From Bacteroidales bacterium (GTDB taxonomy: Bacteria > Bacteroidota > Bacteroidia > Bacteroidales > F082): a stretch of 21,505 nucleotides of DNA. Below the pieces are notes generated by a model. That model ran no database searches. It worked only from the letters and a program-made list of their open reading frames with translations, and had not been told where the DNA came from. Of this stretch, positions 5,501 to 13,605 are shown one piece after another (the stretch's first letter is position 1; every line of letters begins with the position of its first letter). The DNA lies in assembly GCA_024689285.1 (NCBI GenBank), contig JAILDR010000100.1, forward strand, positions 1-21,505. The letters are read 5' to 3'. A program made the position numbers and the translations under genes.

Positions 5501-6592
5501 TTACTTCTCTTTTTCCGTAATTATCACATCGATAGCCCCGACACCGAACTTGGCGATGCTGGCCATGCGGTTTTCTGTGTTGTGGTAGTCTTTCAGAGCC
5601 TCGATGATGGCGTTCTTCAGCACTCCGTTGCCCACGCCGTGGATAAAGGTCACCTTATTATATTCGGCAGCAATGGCGCTGTCGAGCATCTTCTTGAAGT
5701 AGTCTATCTGAATCTTGAACATATCATGGCTCGACATACCCAAAATATTGTCAACCAGTTCGCCGATGTGCAGGTCCACGATGGCCTCGCCTGGCCCCGT
5801 GCGGTGCTTGTCGATAGGAGCTTCTTGTTTCACCAATGATTTCGCTGGTGCTTGTGCGCCCATACCCTCCTTCATGATTCGGGTAAAGTCGCCGTCGCTG
5901 TGCTTCAAGGCAATCAATTCGGAAAGGCAGACCGTTACAGCCTTCTCGCCCAAGATGCCTGAAGGTAAATAGCTGCCCTCCTTCATGAAGCGACCCACAC
6001 GCAGCGAGAACGGAGCATTCAGTGGATGCAATACAGAATCTGAGGTTTCTGCGGTTAAGATGGCTTGCACCACGCCGTTGAGCCAGCATTCGAGGTCGTC
6101 GCGGGAAATGGTTTCGATAACGATTTTCTCGTATTTGTCAATTTGTCCGTAGTCCACGTTGACAAACTTGTCGTCTTCTTTGATAGTAAAGGTGTATAGC
6201 ATTTCGTAGGGTGTGTGGTTCACCAGCATCACATCCAACGGACCCGTCAGAATCCACTGTTGTTCATGCGGCACAAAACTCATATAGATGCCTTCTTTTT
6301 CGGCCTCTTTCGCAAAGCGGCGCAAACTGCCTTTTCGGGCTGCTTCGGCCTGCTGCTGTTTCAGAAGTTCTTGACCCTGAATCTCTTTCTGCACCTTGTC
6401 CACCTTCTCCTGCTGTTTCGAGGGAGCTGGCATCGTGCGGTAGTCAAGCACGAGGTCTGAGATAAGGGTGGGAATCTCGAAGCCGTCTTCCACCTCAACC
6501 ATCACCATGCGTGAATCAATAATCTTCGTGACTTTGCCTCCGCCAACAGCGCTGAGGAAGTTCACTTTGTCGCCAATCTTAAACTCTGCCAT
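5501..6592 (-). CDS. DUF2027 and Smr domain protein (MutS2-like C-terminus without MutS ATPase)
   Basis: This 363-residue cytosolic protein has three parts. Residues 1-50 form an SH3-like barrel (IGDKVNFLSAVGGGKVTKI). Residues 58-105 are rich in charge and glutamine and probably helical. Residues 105-245 match the DUF2027 region typical of Bacteroidota. The C-terminal Smr domain (271-358) carries VDLHI (272-276) and HGVGNGVLK (318-326), the two conserved Smr motifs. Smr domains nick or bind nucleic acids in MutS2 and in ribosome-rescue factors. Here no MutS ATPase is present, so annotation as MutS2 would be wrong. A nucleic-acid role is inferred from the Smr domain only. The start is supported by the compact MAEFKIGDKV beginning and a TATTTTTG box upstream. 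Confidence 0.87.
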   Translation of the reverse strand: MAEFKIGDKVNFLSAVGGGKVTKIIDSRMVMVEVEDGFEIPTLISDLVLDYRTMPAPSKQQEKVDKVQKEIQGQELLKQQQAEAARKGSLRRFAKEAEKEGIYMSFVPHEQQWILTGPLDVMLVNHTPYEMLYTFTIKEDDKFVNVDYGQIDKYEKIVIETISRDDLECWLNGVVQAILTAETSDSVLHPLNAPFSLRVGRFMKEGSYLPSGILGEKAVTVCLSELIALKHSDGDFTRIMKEGMGAQAPAKSLVKQEAPIDKHRTGPGEAIVDLHIGELVDNILGMSSHDMFKIQIDYFKKMLDSAIAAEYNKVTFIHGVGNGVLKNAIIEALKDYHNTENRMASIAKFGVGAIDVIITEKEK

Positions 6593-6614
6593 AGGTTTTC
6601 TTTTTTTTAGACGG

Positions 6615-6622
6615 CAAAAATA
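6615..6622 (-). promoter_or_regulatory. Putative -7 box of the DUF2027-Smr gene
   Basis: The minus strand reads TATTTTTG, a full match to TAnnTTTG, 22 nt before the start codon. No good -33 element is visible at the normal distance. Confidence 0.4.
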
Positions 6623-6644
6623 CGCATTTCTGGCAAAAAAATTG

Positions 6645-6652
6645 TACTATTG
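6645..6652 (+). promoter_or_regulatory. Weak putative -7 box of the MbnP/MbnH operon
   Basis: TACTATTG differs from TAnnTTTG at one position and lies 18 nt before the ATG at 6671. It shares the 78-nt divergent gap with the Smr gene promoter. A -33 element is not evident. Confidence 0.3.
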
Positions 6653-6670
6653 CAGCCGATTTTGAAATCC

Positions 6671-7549
6671 ATGATGAAAACACACATCATATTGACAGCT
6701 TTATTCGCAATGGCCTTAGCTTCTTGCGACAAACCCGATGGCTACGGCAGCCTCTCGGTGGGCATCGGTTATTCCGTCAATGGGATGCACCTGATTACTG
6801 ACAGCCTGTGCTACCATAACGAGGCAGGCAACACGTTCATGATTACAGAGATACAGTGGTTCCTCTCCCGCATGGAGCTTCAAGATGACCGGGGTGAATG
6901 GAACCCGATGGGGACGTTTTATATTGATACCGATATCCCCGAAAGCCAGACCCTACGGATGGCTCATTTCCCCGTCGGACACTACAAGACCCTGCGTTTC
7001 ATTTTCGGCTTGAATGAAGAAGACAACGTGTCAGGACTGTACAGCGATCCTCCCGAGTCGAATATGTTCTGGCCAGAGCCTTTGGGCGGCGGCTACCATT
7101 ACATGAAACTCAACGGACGCTATGTCAACGAGGCTGGCGAATTGATGCCGCTGAACATTCACCTCGGCATCGGGCAGAATGGAGACCACTCTGAATACTA
7201 CCAAAACTACTTCACCGTGACGCTGCCCATCGACTTTGCAGTTGTGGAGAACGCTGAAAACCAATTTGATTTGACCATGATTGTAGACAATTGGTTCCGA
7301 GGTCCCTGCCTGTACGACTTCAATGAATATGGTAGTGCCATTATGCAGAATCAGACGGCGCAACAAGTTCTGAGAGAAAACGGCCATGACGTTTTTGCCA
7401 CATCAATTCAAACCAAGAGAAGCAATGCCATGAAAGAAGAAAACTTTGCTGATAAGTTCAAGAATACTATAAATAAAGCGGCACCTAAGCCCCATTTTTG
7501 GACTTGGGATAATGTGAAAGAGAGATTTTCTGCCGCTTCGCACCATTGA
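6671..7549 (+). CDS. MbnP-like lipoprotein, putative copper-binding partner of the adjacent diheme enzyme
   Basis: The protein has 292 residues from the ATG at 6671; a frame extension to a TTG at 6650 adds nothing recognisable. A lipoprotein signal peptide ends in ALASC (C19). The body resembles the MbnP family (PF20243). It has the tract NMFWPEPLGGGYHYMKLNG (residues 131-149), equivalent to the M-W...GY..K..G motif, and IHLGIG (163-168), where family members have a conserved HlG. W134 is the best candidate for the tryptophan that MbnH converts to kynurenine in characterised pairs; H164 and H143 are candidate copper ligands. The last 50 or so residues (after about 240) form a charged tail with HFWTWDN near the end, and I do not see an equivalent in the core family. 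The diheme gene follows 11 nt downstream, which strongly supports the assignment. Confidence 0.8.
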   Translation: MMKTHIILTALFAMALASCDKPDGYGSLSVGIGYSVNGMHLITDSLCYHNEAGNTFMITEIQWFLSRMELQDDRGEWNPMGTFYIDTDIPESQTLRMAHFPVGHYKTLRFIFGLNEEDNVSGLYSDPPESNMFWPEPLGGGYHYMKLNGRYVNEAGELMPLNIHLGIGQNGDHSEYYQNYFTVTLPIDFAVVENAENQFDLTMIVDNWFRGPCLYDFNEYGSAIMQNQTAQQVLRENGHDVFATSIQTKRSNAMKEENFADKFKNTINKAAPKPHFWTWDNVKERFSAASHH

Positions 7550-7560
7550 AGAGTGAAACC

Positions 7561-8616
7561 ATGAAAAGACGGAAGCTTATACTCATATTATCGATAGTCA
7601 GCCTGATTATAGCTACAACCTCCTGCAAACCGGATGAGCCACACTACGCCCCAACGCCCTACGAGTTGAGGCTTCCCTCTTATTTTCCCACAAAAAACAA
7701 CATACCCGATGACAACCCAATGACCGTGGAGGGAGTGGCTTTGGGCGAGAAGCTGTTTCACGACCCACGTCTCTCAGGTCGCAACGGCATGGACGGCATA
7801 CGCTGCTGCGCCTCGTGCCACCACCGTGAACATAACTTTGAATACGGCGCTCCTGTCCACACCCATCACGCCATGCTGCCTTTGGTCAACTTGGCCTGGA
7901 ACCTCACAGGGCTGGGCTGGAACGGTGGCGTGGCCACTTTGGAGGATATGGTGTTGGCTGCTGTCACGAGTCCTGTGGAAATCAACTCCGACACCAACCA
8001 AGTGGTCAAGTACCTGCAAAAGACCGACGACTACCCTGAATTGTTTGAAAAAGCCTTTGGCAGTCGCGACATCACCTTTATTAATATAGAACGTGCCGTG
8101 GCACAATACGTTCGGAGCCTGGTCTCTGCCGACAGCAAGTTCGACCGTTACCTTTCGGGAACAGAAGAATTGACAGAAGATGAACTGGCTGGTTATGAAC
8201 TGTTTTGCACCGAGGAGGGAGCCGATTGTTTCCACTGTCATGGGGGAGGAGGATTGGCCTTGATGACCACCAACCTGTTCTACAACAATGGCTTGGATGA
8301 TGAGTTCAACGACCCCGAAGATCGGTCTGCTATCACCGGAAGCCATTGGGACAGAGGTGCCTACAAAGCCCCTACCTTACGCAACATCGCTGTATCATCA
8401 CCTTATATGCACGACGGACGTTTCACCACCTTAGACGAGGTCATTGACTTCTACAGTGAAGGGGTGAAAGACTCCGAAAACATCAACCCGCTGATGCACC
8501 ACGTAATGGATGGCGGTGTACAACTTACCGATTTGGAGAAAGCCCAGCTGAAAGCCTTTCTCAATACTTTGACTGACGAGAAATTCCTGAACAATCACGA
8601 TTATTCCAAACCATGA
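7561..8616 (+). CDS. MbnH/MauG-like diheme cytochrome c peroxidase family lipoprotein
   Basis: This periplasmic c-type diheme protein has 351 residues, taking the ATG at 7561 as start (the frame also opens at a TTG at 7546). The signal peptide ends in ATTSC, making C22 the lipidated residue. Two CXXCH heme sites are present: CASCH (83-87) and CFHCH (223-227). PYMHDGRF (281-288) is the conserved Met-containing motif of the CcpA/MauG superfamily, and GEKLFHDPRLSG (62-73) is the usual N-terminal motif. The family contains true H2O2-reducing peroxidases and protein-modifying oxidases. Pairing with an MbnP-like gene points to MbnH, which oxidises a tryptophan of MbnP. It needs cytochrome c maturation factors, none of which lie in the window. 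Its stop overlaps the next start (ATGA). Confidence 0.88.
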   Translation: MKRRKLILILSIVSLIIATTSCKPDEPHYAPTPYELRLPSYFPTKNNIPDDNPMTVEGVALGEKLFHDPRLSGRNGMDGIRCCASCHHREHNFEYGAPVHTHHAMLPLVNLAWNLTGLGWNGGVATLEDMVLAAVTSPVEINSDTNQVVKYLQKTDDYPELFEKAFGSRDITFINIERAVAQYVRSLVSADSKFDRYLSGTEELTEDELAGYELFCTEEGADCFHCHGGGGLALMTTNLFYNNGLDDEFNDPEDRSAITGSHWDRGAYKAPTLRNIAVSSPYMHDGRFTTLDEVIDFYSEGVKDSENINPLMHHVMDGGVQLTDLEKAQLKAFLNTLTDEKFLNNHDYSKP

Positions 8617-9560
8617 CCTATCCTTGGGGCGACGAACGCCGTTTCAACAGCTATAGCCACTATTTTGCTAAGCAATTTGGTGGCAGGGTGCAGAAAATCA
8701 GCATAGACGCGGGCTTCAGCTGTCCCAACCGGGATGGGAAAATCAGCATGGGCGGTTGTACTTTTTGCAGCAATGCGGCTTTCAATCCGTCGTATTGCCG
8801 GCCTGAAAAGTCCATCACACAACAAATTGAGGAGGGAATTGAGTTTCACAGAAGGCGTTACCGTCGAGCCAACAATTATTTGGCTTATTTCCAGCCTTTT
8901 TCGAACACTTACAAGCCGCTTGAAGAGCTGAAAAGCATTTATACCCAAGCATTGGAAATACCTGAAATCGTTGGTATCGTAATTGGTACGCGGCCTGATT
9001 TGATTGATGAACATATTCTGCAGTACCTTAATGAGTTACAGAGAACGCACTATGTCATTCTTGAATACGGTGTGGAAAGTGTCTATGACGAGACTTTGAA
9101 GCGCGTCAACCGAGGGCATGACTTCGCTACAGCGGAACACGCCATCCGTATGACGGCAGACTATGGCATCCCTTGTGGGGCACATTTCATTTTCGGTCTG
9201 CCAGGTGAAACCAAAACTATGATGCTCGATGCAGCTGACATCGTCTCACAGCTTCCTTTGACAACGGTCAAGTTTCACCAGTTGCAAATCTTCAAAGGCA
9301 CAAAAATGGTCTCAGAATACCAAGCACACCCCGAGGTGTTCCATCTTTTTGACTTGGAGGAATATATCGATTTTGTTATCGACTTTGCCGAACGCCTCAA
9401 CCCAGACATCGTCATCGAGCGTTTTGCAGGCGAGGTGCCACCGCGCTTTCTCGTCAGTGAGCCTTGGATGAAGCTACGCTATGATGAAGTCTTAAGCCGC
9501 ATAGAGAAGCGTATGGAGGAACGAGACACTTGGCAAGGCCGTCTGTATCAAGCAGTTTAA
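8613..9560 (+). CDS. TIGR01212 family radical SAM protein (YhcC-like)
   Basis: This cytosolic protein has 315 residues. The FeS-binding cysteines C37, C49 and C52 lie in SCPNRDG...GGCTFC, the CX11CX2C spacing of the TIGR01212/YhcC family rather than the usual CX3CX2C. SYSHYF near the start, GTRPD (about 126-130), LEYGVES and HFIFGLPGET (about 192-201) are further family motifs. Its substrate is not firmly established. It overlaps the diheme gene by 4 nt (ATGA), so it is translationally coupled to it. That coupling may be incidental, because YhcC proteins are widespread without MbnP or MbnH. Its stop overlaps the ddl stop on the opposite strand. Confidence 0.9.
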   Translation: MTYPWGDERRFNSYSHYFAKQFGGRVQKISIDAGFSCPNRDGKISMGGCTFCSNAAFNPSYCRPEKSITQQIEEGIEFHRRRYRRANNYLAYFQPFSNTYKPLEELKSIYTQALEIPEIVGIVIGTRPDLIDEHILQYLNELQRTHYVILEYGVESVYDETLKRVNRGHDFATAEHAIRMTADYGIPCGAHFIFGLPGETKTMMLDAADIVSQLPLTTVKFHQLQIFKGTKMVSEYQAHPEVFHLFDLEEYIDFVIDFAERLNPDIVIERFAGEVPPRFLVSEPWMKLRYDEVLSRIEKRMEERDTWQGRLYQAV

Positions 9561-10540
9561 TGGTTTAAGGCCTCTTCAATAGCCATACCAAACAGTTTTT
9601 CCAAAGTCAGGCCGAAGCAACGCGCCTGGGCGGGGATAATACTGGCTTCCGACATGCCTGGGACGATGTTGGCCTCGATGAAGAAGACACCCTCGTCGCT
9701 GACGATATAGTCCATCCGGACGAAACCCTTGCATTCCAGTTTCTCATACAGCATCGCCGTGGTGGCCTTGATTTCAATCTCGGTATCCTCGTCTACCTGT
9801 GCCGGAGTCACCTCGTCGCACTTGCCAGCGGTGTATTTAGCCTCGTAGTCGAAGAACTCGTTCTTGCTGCAAATTTCCGTTAGGGGGAATACCATTAGCT
9901 TGCCTTGATAGTTCATCGCGCCACAGCCGAACTCGCGTCCGTCGACGAACTTCTCGCACATCACCTGCCCGCCACCACCAGCGACCCTTGCCGTATATAC
10001 AGCCGGGGCAAGCTCTTCAGCCGTCTTCACTTTCGTTACGCCCACGCTGGAGCCATTGCAGGTAGGCTTGACGAACATGGGCAGTCCAAGTTCCTTGATG
10101 ATTTCGTCGGCATTGTATTTCTCTCCCTTGTTTATCAGTATCGATGGTGCCACGTTGACGCCGTAGGATGATACCAAACGCTTGCAGAAGTCCTTGTGGA
10201 ACGTGAGGGCGCATGTGGTCAAAGGCGATGAAGTGCATGGAATGCCTAATAGTTCCAAATAGCCCGAAAGGGGACCGTTCTCACCTGGCTCACCGTGCAC
10301 TGCATTGAAAGCCACATCGAATTTCATCTTGTGCCCATGTACTTGTATAGAAAAATCGTTCTTATCAACCTCCACTCGGGTACCATCTTTCAGCAGGCCG
10401 TACCACCCTTTCTTGGAGACCACAATAATCTTAGAATCATATAGTTCGGGGCTCAGGTTGTTTTTTACCACCTGTGCACTTTTGACGGAAATCTCAAACT
10501 CTCCAGAGTCGCCGCCACAAATTATTGCCACGTTTTTCAT
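9557..10540 (-). CDS. ddl: D-alanine--D-alanine ligase
   Basis: Ddl joins two D-alanines using ATP in the cytosol to supply the terminal dipeptide of the peptidoglycan stem. The protein has 327 residues with the start at 10540, giving MKNVAIICGGDSGE; the open frame runs 15 codons further upstream but those residues are not Ddl-like. ATP-grasp landmarks are E16 in the N-terminal loop, VHGEPGENG (81-89), KPTCNGSSVGV (158-168), RMDY (275-278) and the metal/substrate motif FIEANIVPGMSEAS (287-300, E289 and N291). In that motif the usual EVNTIPGM is EANIVPGM, with Ile in place of Thr, a small departure outside the ligand residues. The gene is divergent from the PASTA-T9SS-rluD operon. Confidence 0.94.
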   Translation of the reverse strand: MKNVAIICGGDSGEFEISVKSAQVVKNNLSPELYDSKIIVVSKKGWYGLLKDGTRVEVDKNDFSIQVHGHKMKFDVAFNAVHGEPGENGPLSGYLELLGIPCTSSPLTTCALTFHKDFCKRLVSSYGVNVAPSILINKGEKYNADEIIKELGLPMFVKPTCNGSSVGVTKVKTAEELAPAVYTARVAGGGGQVMCEKFVDGREFGCGAMNYQGKLMVFPLTEICSKNEFFDYEAKYTAGKCDEVTPAQVDEDTEIEIKATTAMLYEKLECKGFVRMDYIVSDEGVFFIEANIVPGMSEASIIPAQARCFGLTLEKLFGMAIEEALNH

Positions 10541-10550
10541 ATTTTTTTTG

Positions 10551-10558
10551 TACTTTTG
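10551..10558 (+). promoter_or_regulatory. Putative -7 box for the PASTA-T9SS-rluD operon
   Basis: TACTTTTG matches TAnnTTTG and lies 68 nt before the PASTA gene start, inside the leader of the divergent ddl gene. No good -33 element is seen. The ddl promoter itself is not clear. Confidence 0.4.
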
Positions 10559-10625
10559 TCGGTTGATTCTCAAACAATAAATCACTCCTGATGGAGTTGT
10601 AAAAACACGGCTAAAATAGTAAATT

Positions 10626-11513
10626 ATGAGACACCTACACTTTCTTGTGGAAAAGAAATTTTATGTCAACCTGCTCATTATATTGTTGCTTTGTGTGTTT
10701 TTGTTATGGTTAACTTTCAGGCTGTTAGATAAATACACCCGTCATGACGAGGTCTACACGATGCCTGATTTCACTGGACAGGACTATCATGAAATGGAGC
10801 AGCAATATGCCCAAGACTTCCATTTCTTCGTTGTTGACAGCGTATATCCCAAGGGGCAGCAGCCAGGCAGCATCTATCAGCAGGATCCTTTGCCCGATTC
10901 GAAAATCAAGAAAGGACGTAATGTTTACATCATCATTGTAGCGGAAACGCCCGAAAAAACCATCATGCCCAACCTGAAAAACCTTTCCCTCCGACAGGCT
11001 ATCGGTTCGCTTGAGTCGGCAGGACTTGACGTGGAACGTCTTGACTATAGGGACAGCCCATATAAAAATGCCGTCATCGACCAGTATTACGAGGGACAGC
11101 CCATTGCGGAAGGCACCGAACTGGTCAAAGGCAGCAAAATCGTTTTGCATGTCGGACTCGGTAGCGACAGCCAGCAGGTCAAAGTACCGAACCTTTTCGG
11201 AAAGCCTGCGAGCGATGCCAAGCGGTTGCTCAATTTGTTGGGCCTCAATATTGGCGAGGAGGTTTTTGAAGACACTGACAGCATTCAGTATTATTGTATC
11301 CGTCGCATGAATCCCGGGCCTAGCTCGGATGCAGTGAGATTGGGTACTTACATCAACCTTACTTATCACTCAAGCCGAACTCTCGACTTCAAGAAGGAAA
11401 TGAAAGAGTTGCTGCGTGAGGATTCTTTGACTCATGTGTTACAACCTGATGATATTGATACTGTTATTGAGCTTATTGAAACTACTGACATTGAATATGA
11501 AGACGAATTTTAA
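10626..11513 (+). CDS. Membrane-anchored protein with three PASTA domains
   Basis: This 295-residue protein has a short cytosolic N-terminus, one membrane helix (about 14-34) and a periplasmic part of three PASTA repeats (about 44-107, 112-178 and 186-248). Each repeat shows the P.l.g..........l...gl pattern and ends with a G..v.l.v strand. PASTA domains bind peptidoglycan fragments or beta-lactams in kinases and penicillin-binding proteins. Here there is no kinase or transpeptidase domain, so this is a stand-alone PASTA protein of the kind common in Bacteroidota. The acidic C-terminal tail (from about 255) is not part of a repeat. Its end overlaps the start of the next gene by 17 nt. Location next to ddl fits an envelope role, but this is inference. 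Confidence 0.88.
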   Translation: MRHLHFLVEKKFYVNLLIILLLCVFLLWLTFRLLDKYTRHDEVYTMPDFTGQDYHEMEQQYAQDFHFFVVDSVYPKGQQPGSIYQQDPLPDSKIKKGRNVYIIIVAETPEKTIMPNLKNLSLRQAIGSLESAGLDVERLDYRDSPYKNAVIDQYYEGQPIAEGTELVKGSKIVLHVGLGSDSQQVKVPNLFGKPASDAKRLLNLLGLNIGEEVFEDTDSIQYYCIRRMNPGPSSDAVRLGTYINLTYHSSRTLDFKKEMKELLREDSLTHVLQPDDIDTVIELIETTDIEYEDEF

Positions 11514-13605
11514 AATATTATGCCTGGCCGTGGCCATGGGTTTCGGCCACTTATGCACTGCCCAGGAAATCCTGACGGGTTTTTACCACGGAGAGCGCCA
11601 GATTACGAGAAACGTCAACTCGGAAGGGATATTCTTGCCTTTCTTCGATGACTTCAGTCATGTGAGGGTCTATCCTGACTCAACCAAATGGACGGATGAC
11701 AACGCTTTCGTCAACGACGGCTTCCCGCTCTGTCCGCCTAACCGCAATGCTGCAACCTTGGATGTGCTTGATGCCAACGGCCGTGTTTATGATTATGCCA
11801 TCAGCAATCCTTTCATTGCGGAATACCTTACTTCGGCCCGCATCCGTTTGGATTCCGTCATGGAGCCAGAGCCTCGTGCCATCAGCCCTGCCGACTCGCT
11901 GTATTTCAGTTTTTACTATCAGCCCCAAGGCAACGGTATGCCACCAGAGGCACACGATTCATTGGTGCTACAATTCGGCACAACCATCGAGCGTCAGGAG
12001 TTTCTTTATCTGGAGTACGCGAATTATGACTTGGCCGACATCTTTGCCGAGATGCAGGTTGACACGCTGTTCCCAGGCGATACGATTTGGGCTTTCGGCA
12101 GTTGCATACCTGGCATGTTCACCCTTGTTACTGATACACTGACATCGCTCACACAAGGCATGATAGCCATTCCTTGCGACTCGGTGTTTACCACCGTAGC
12201 TGATACCACTTGGTATCATGTTTGGAGCACTCACGGACAGAACTTACAAGCTTTTATGGAAGAGAATGGCGGGCAATACTTCAAGCAGGTGATGATTCCC
12301 ATCCGCGACATGAGATATTTCACCGATCATTTCTATTTCCGCTTCTACAACTACGCCAGTATCGAGAATTCAAGCCATCCGCAAAACCGTGGCAATGAGG
12401 ACGAGTGGAACATCGATTTTGTATACCTCGGCATGGGCCGCAACATGTATGATTTATCATACCCTATGCTGACTTTTTCTGGACAATTACCATCGTTTCT
12501 TACCCATTATCAGTCAATGCCTTATCGCCAATATCGCGCCAATCCCAATGCAGCTGTTCGTGAGAGTTTTGAATTAGACATCGCCAACTTGGATGACATA
12601 CCGCATGAGGCGCATTATTATTACACTGTCAACCAAATCGGTGGCGGTCAGCATTACAGACGTGATGTTGCCCCTGTCGTTGTCAATCCTTATGTTCAGT
12701 CGGGCTATCTGAATTGTCCGGGTTCAGGTGAGTCACCTGCTTGTCCTTTCGTCGGTCAGCTGTTTAGCATGAGCTATCTCTACGACTCTGCCAGTTACGA
12801 AATCAGGCACTACGTTTACGACTCGACCTGTTTCCCGCCTTTGATCGACTCAATGGTGTATCGCCAAGGGTTCTACAATTACTACGCTTATGACGATGGT
12901 ACCCCTGAGATGGGCTACGGTGTGGTTCCCTCCGGAGCCGCCTTTGCCGTACGCTTCGAATTGAGCGATTATGATACTATTAGCGGTGTACAATTGCTTT
13001 TCAACCATACGCTCAATGATGCCAACAACAAACTTTTCGATATTGTGTTGTGGAAAGACGAGAACGGGCGTCCTGGCCAGGAGATTTATCGACTCAGCTA
13101 TCAACGTCCGCAATGGGAAGAGCAAATCTACCGCTTCCATTATTATCCTTTCGATGAAGTCGTAGCTTATGCCGGTAGTTTCTTTATCGGCATTGTGCAA
13201 CAGTCTAATGCACTCATCAATATAGGTTTCGACAGTTCGAATGACAACAGCGAAAACACGTGCTTTAACTCCAATGGCTCGTGGCAACCTACCGAGATGC
13301 ATGGCTCGTTGATGATCCGTCCCGTGGTTGGGGAGTCGTATTATATTGGTGTGGAAGAACTTGGAAAGCCTTCGGAAGCCGTCAGCCTATATCCCAATCC
13401 TGCAAGCAATGAGTTATATATCAATATTGCGGATGAAGTGGAAATTATCAATACCTGCATCTTTGACTTGATGGGACGCAAGGTTTACCAAAACGCTTTC
13501 ACGAAAGTGATTCCCGTCGGTGACCTTCAAGACGGATTGTATTTCATCAGCCTTACTACGGCACAAGGACAAGTCATCATCCAAAAAATTGTCATCAGAA
13601 AATGA
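11497..13605 (+). CDS. Secreted T9SS cargo protein with type A C-terminal sorting domain
   Basis: This protein has 702 residues, taking the ATG at 11497, which gives the signal peptide MKTNFKILCLAVAMGFGHLC with cleavage before QEIL. The frame opens further upstream, but that part lies inside the PASTA gene and is not a signal peptide. The last 75 or so residues (VSLYPNPASNELYI ... GLYFISLTTAQG ... IVIRK) form a type A sorting domain (PF18962), which directs export by the type IX secretion system and surface attachment or release. The large middle is rich in aromatic and acidic residues and looks like beta-rich domains. I recognise no catalytic motif. It overlaps the PASTA gene by 17 nt and rluD by 4 nt, so all three are one operon. 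It shows that the host has a T9SS. Confidence 0.87.
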   Translation: MKTNFKILCLAVAMGFGHLCTAQEILTGFYHGERQITRNVNSEGIFLPFFDDFSHVRVYPDSTKWTDDNAFVNDGFPLCPPNRNAATLDVLDANGRVYDYAISNPFIAEYLTSARIRLDSVMEPEPRAISPADSLYFSFYYQPQGNGMPPEAHDSLVLQFGTTIERQEFLYLEYANYDLADIFAEMQVDTLFPGDTIWAFGSCIPGMFTLVTDTLTSLTQGMIAIPCDSVFTTVADTTWYHVWSTHGQNLQAFMEENGGQYFKQVMIPIRDMRYFTDHFYFRFYNYASIENSSHPQNRGNEDEWNIDFVYLGMGRNMYDLSYPMLTFSGQLPSFLTHYQSMPYRQYRANPNAAVRESFELDIANLDDIPHEAHYYYTVNQIGGGQHYRRDVAPVVVNPYVQSGYLNCPGSGESPACPFVGQLFSMSYLYDSASYEIRHYVYDSTCFPPLIDSMVYRQGFYNYYAYDDGTPEMGYGVVPSGAAFAVRFELSDYDTISGVQLLFNHTLNDANNKLFDIVLWKDENGRPGQEIYRLSYQRPQWEEQIYRFHYYPFDEVVAYAGSFFIGIVQQSNALINIGFDSSNDNSENTCFNSNGSWQPTEMHGSLMIRPVVGESYYIGVEELGKPSEAVSLYPNPASNELYINIADEVEIINTCIFDLMGRKVYQNAFTKVIPVGDLQDGLYFISLTTAQGQVIIQKIVIRK

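Noticed and set aside
5501..6592. Calling this gene mutS2
   Set aside because: Only the Smr domain is shared with MutS2; the MutS core and its Walker motifs are missing, and the middle is DUF2027-like.
7774..8346. Minus-strand open frame of 190 codons inside the diheme gene
   Set aside because: It overlaps both heme-binding motifs of the real gene and shows no domain or signal of its own.
10541..10585. Fifteen-residue N-terminal extension of Ddl
   Set aside because: The extension lies in the AT-rich divergent promoter gap and Ddl proteins begin near MKNVAIICGG, so 10540 is preferred.
10582..10595. Short hairpin ACTCC-TGAT-GGAGT between ddl and the PASTA gene
   Set aside because: The stem has only 5 bp and no T-run follows on either strand, so neither a terminator nor an operator can be claimed.
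10725..11369. Minus-strand open frame of 214 codons inside the PASTA gene
   Set aside because: The plus strand codes three PASTA repeats across the same stretch; the antisense frame has no recognisable features.
11434..11496. Upstream extension of the T9SS protein beginning inside the PASTA gene
   Set aside because: The extension would put an extra hydrophobic stretch before a standard signal peptide; the ATG at 11497 gives a normal export signal directly.
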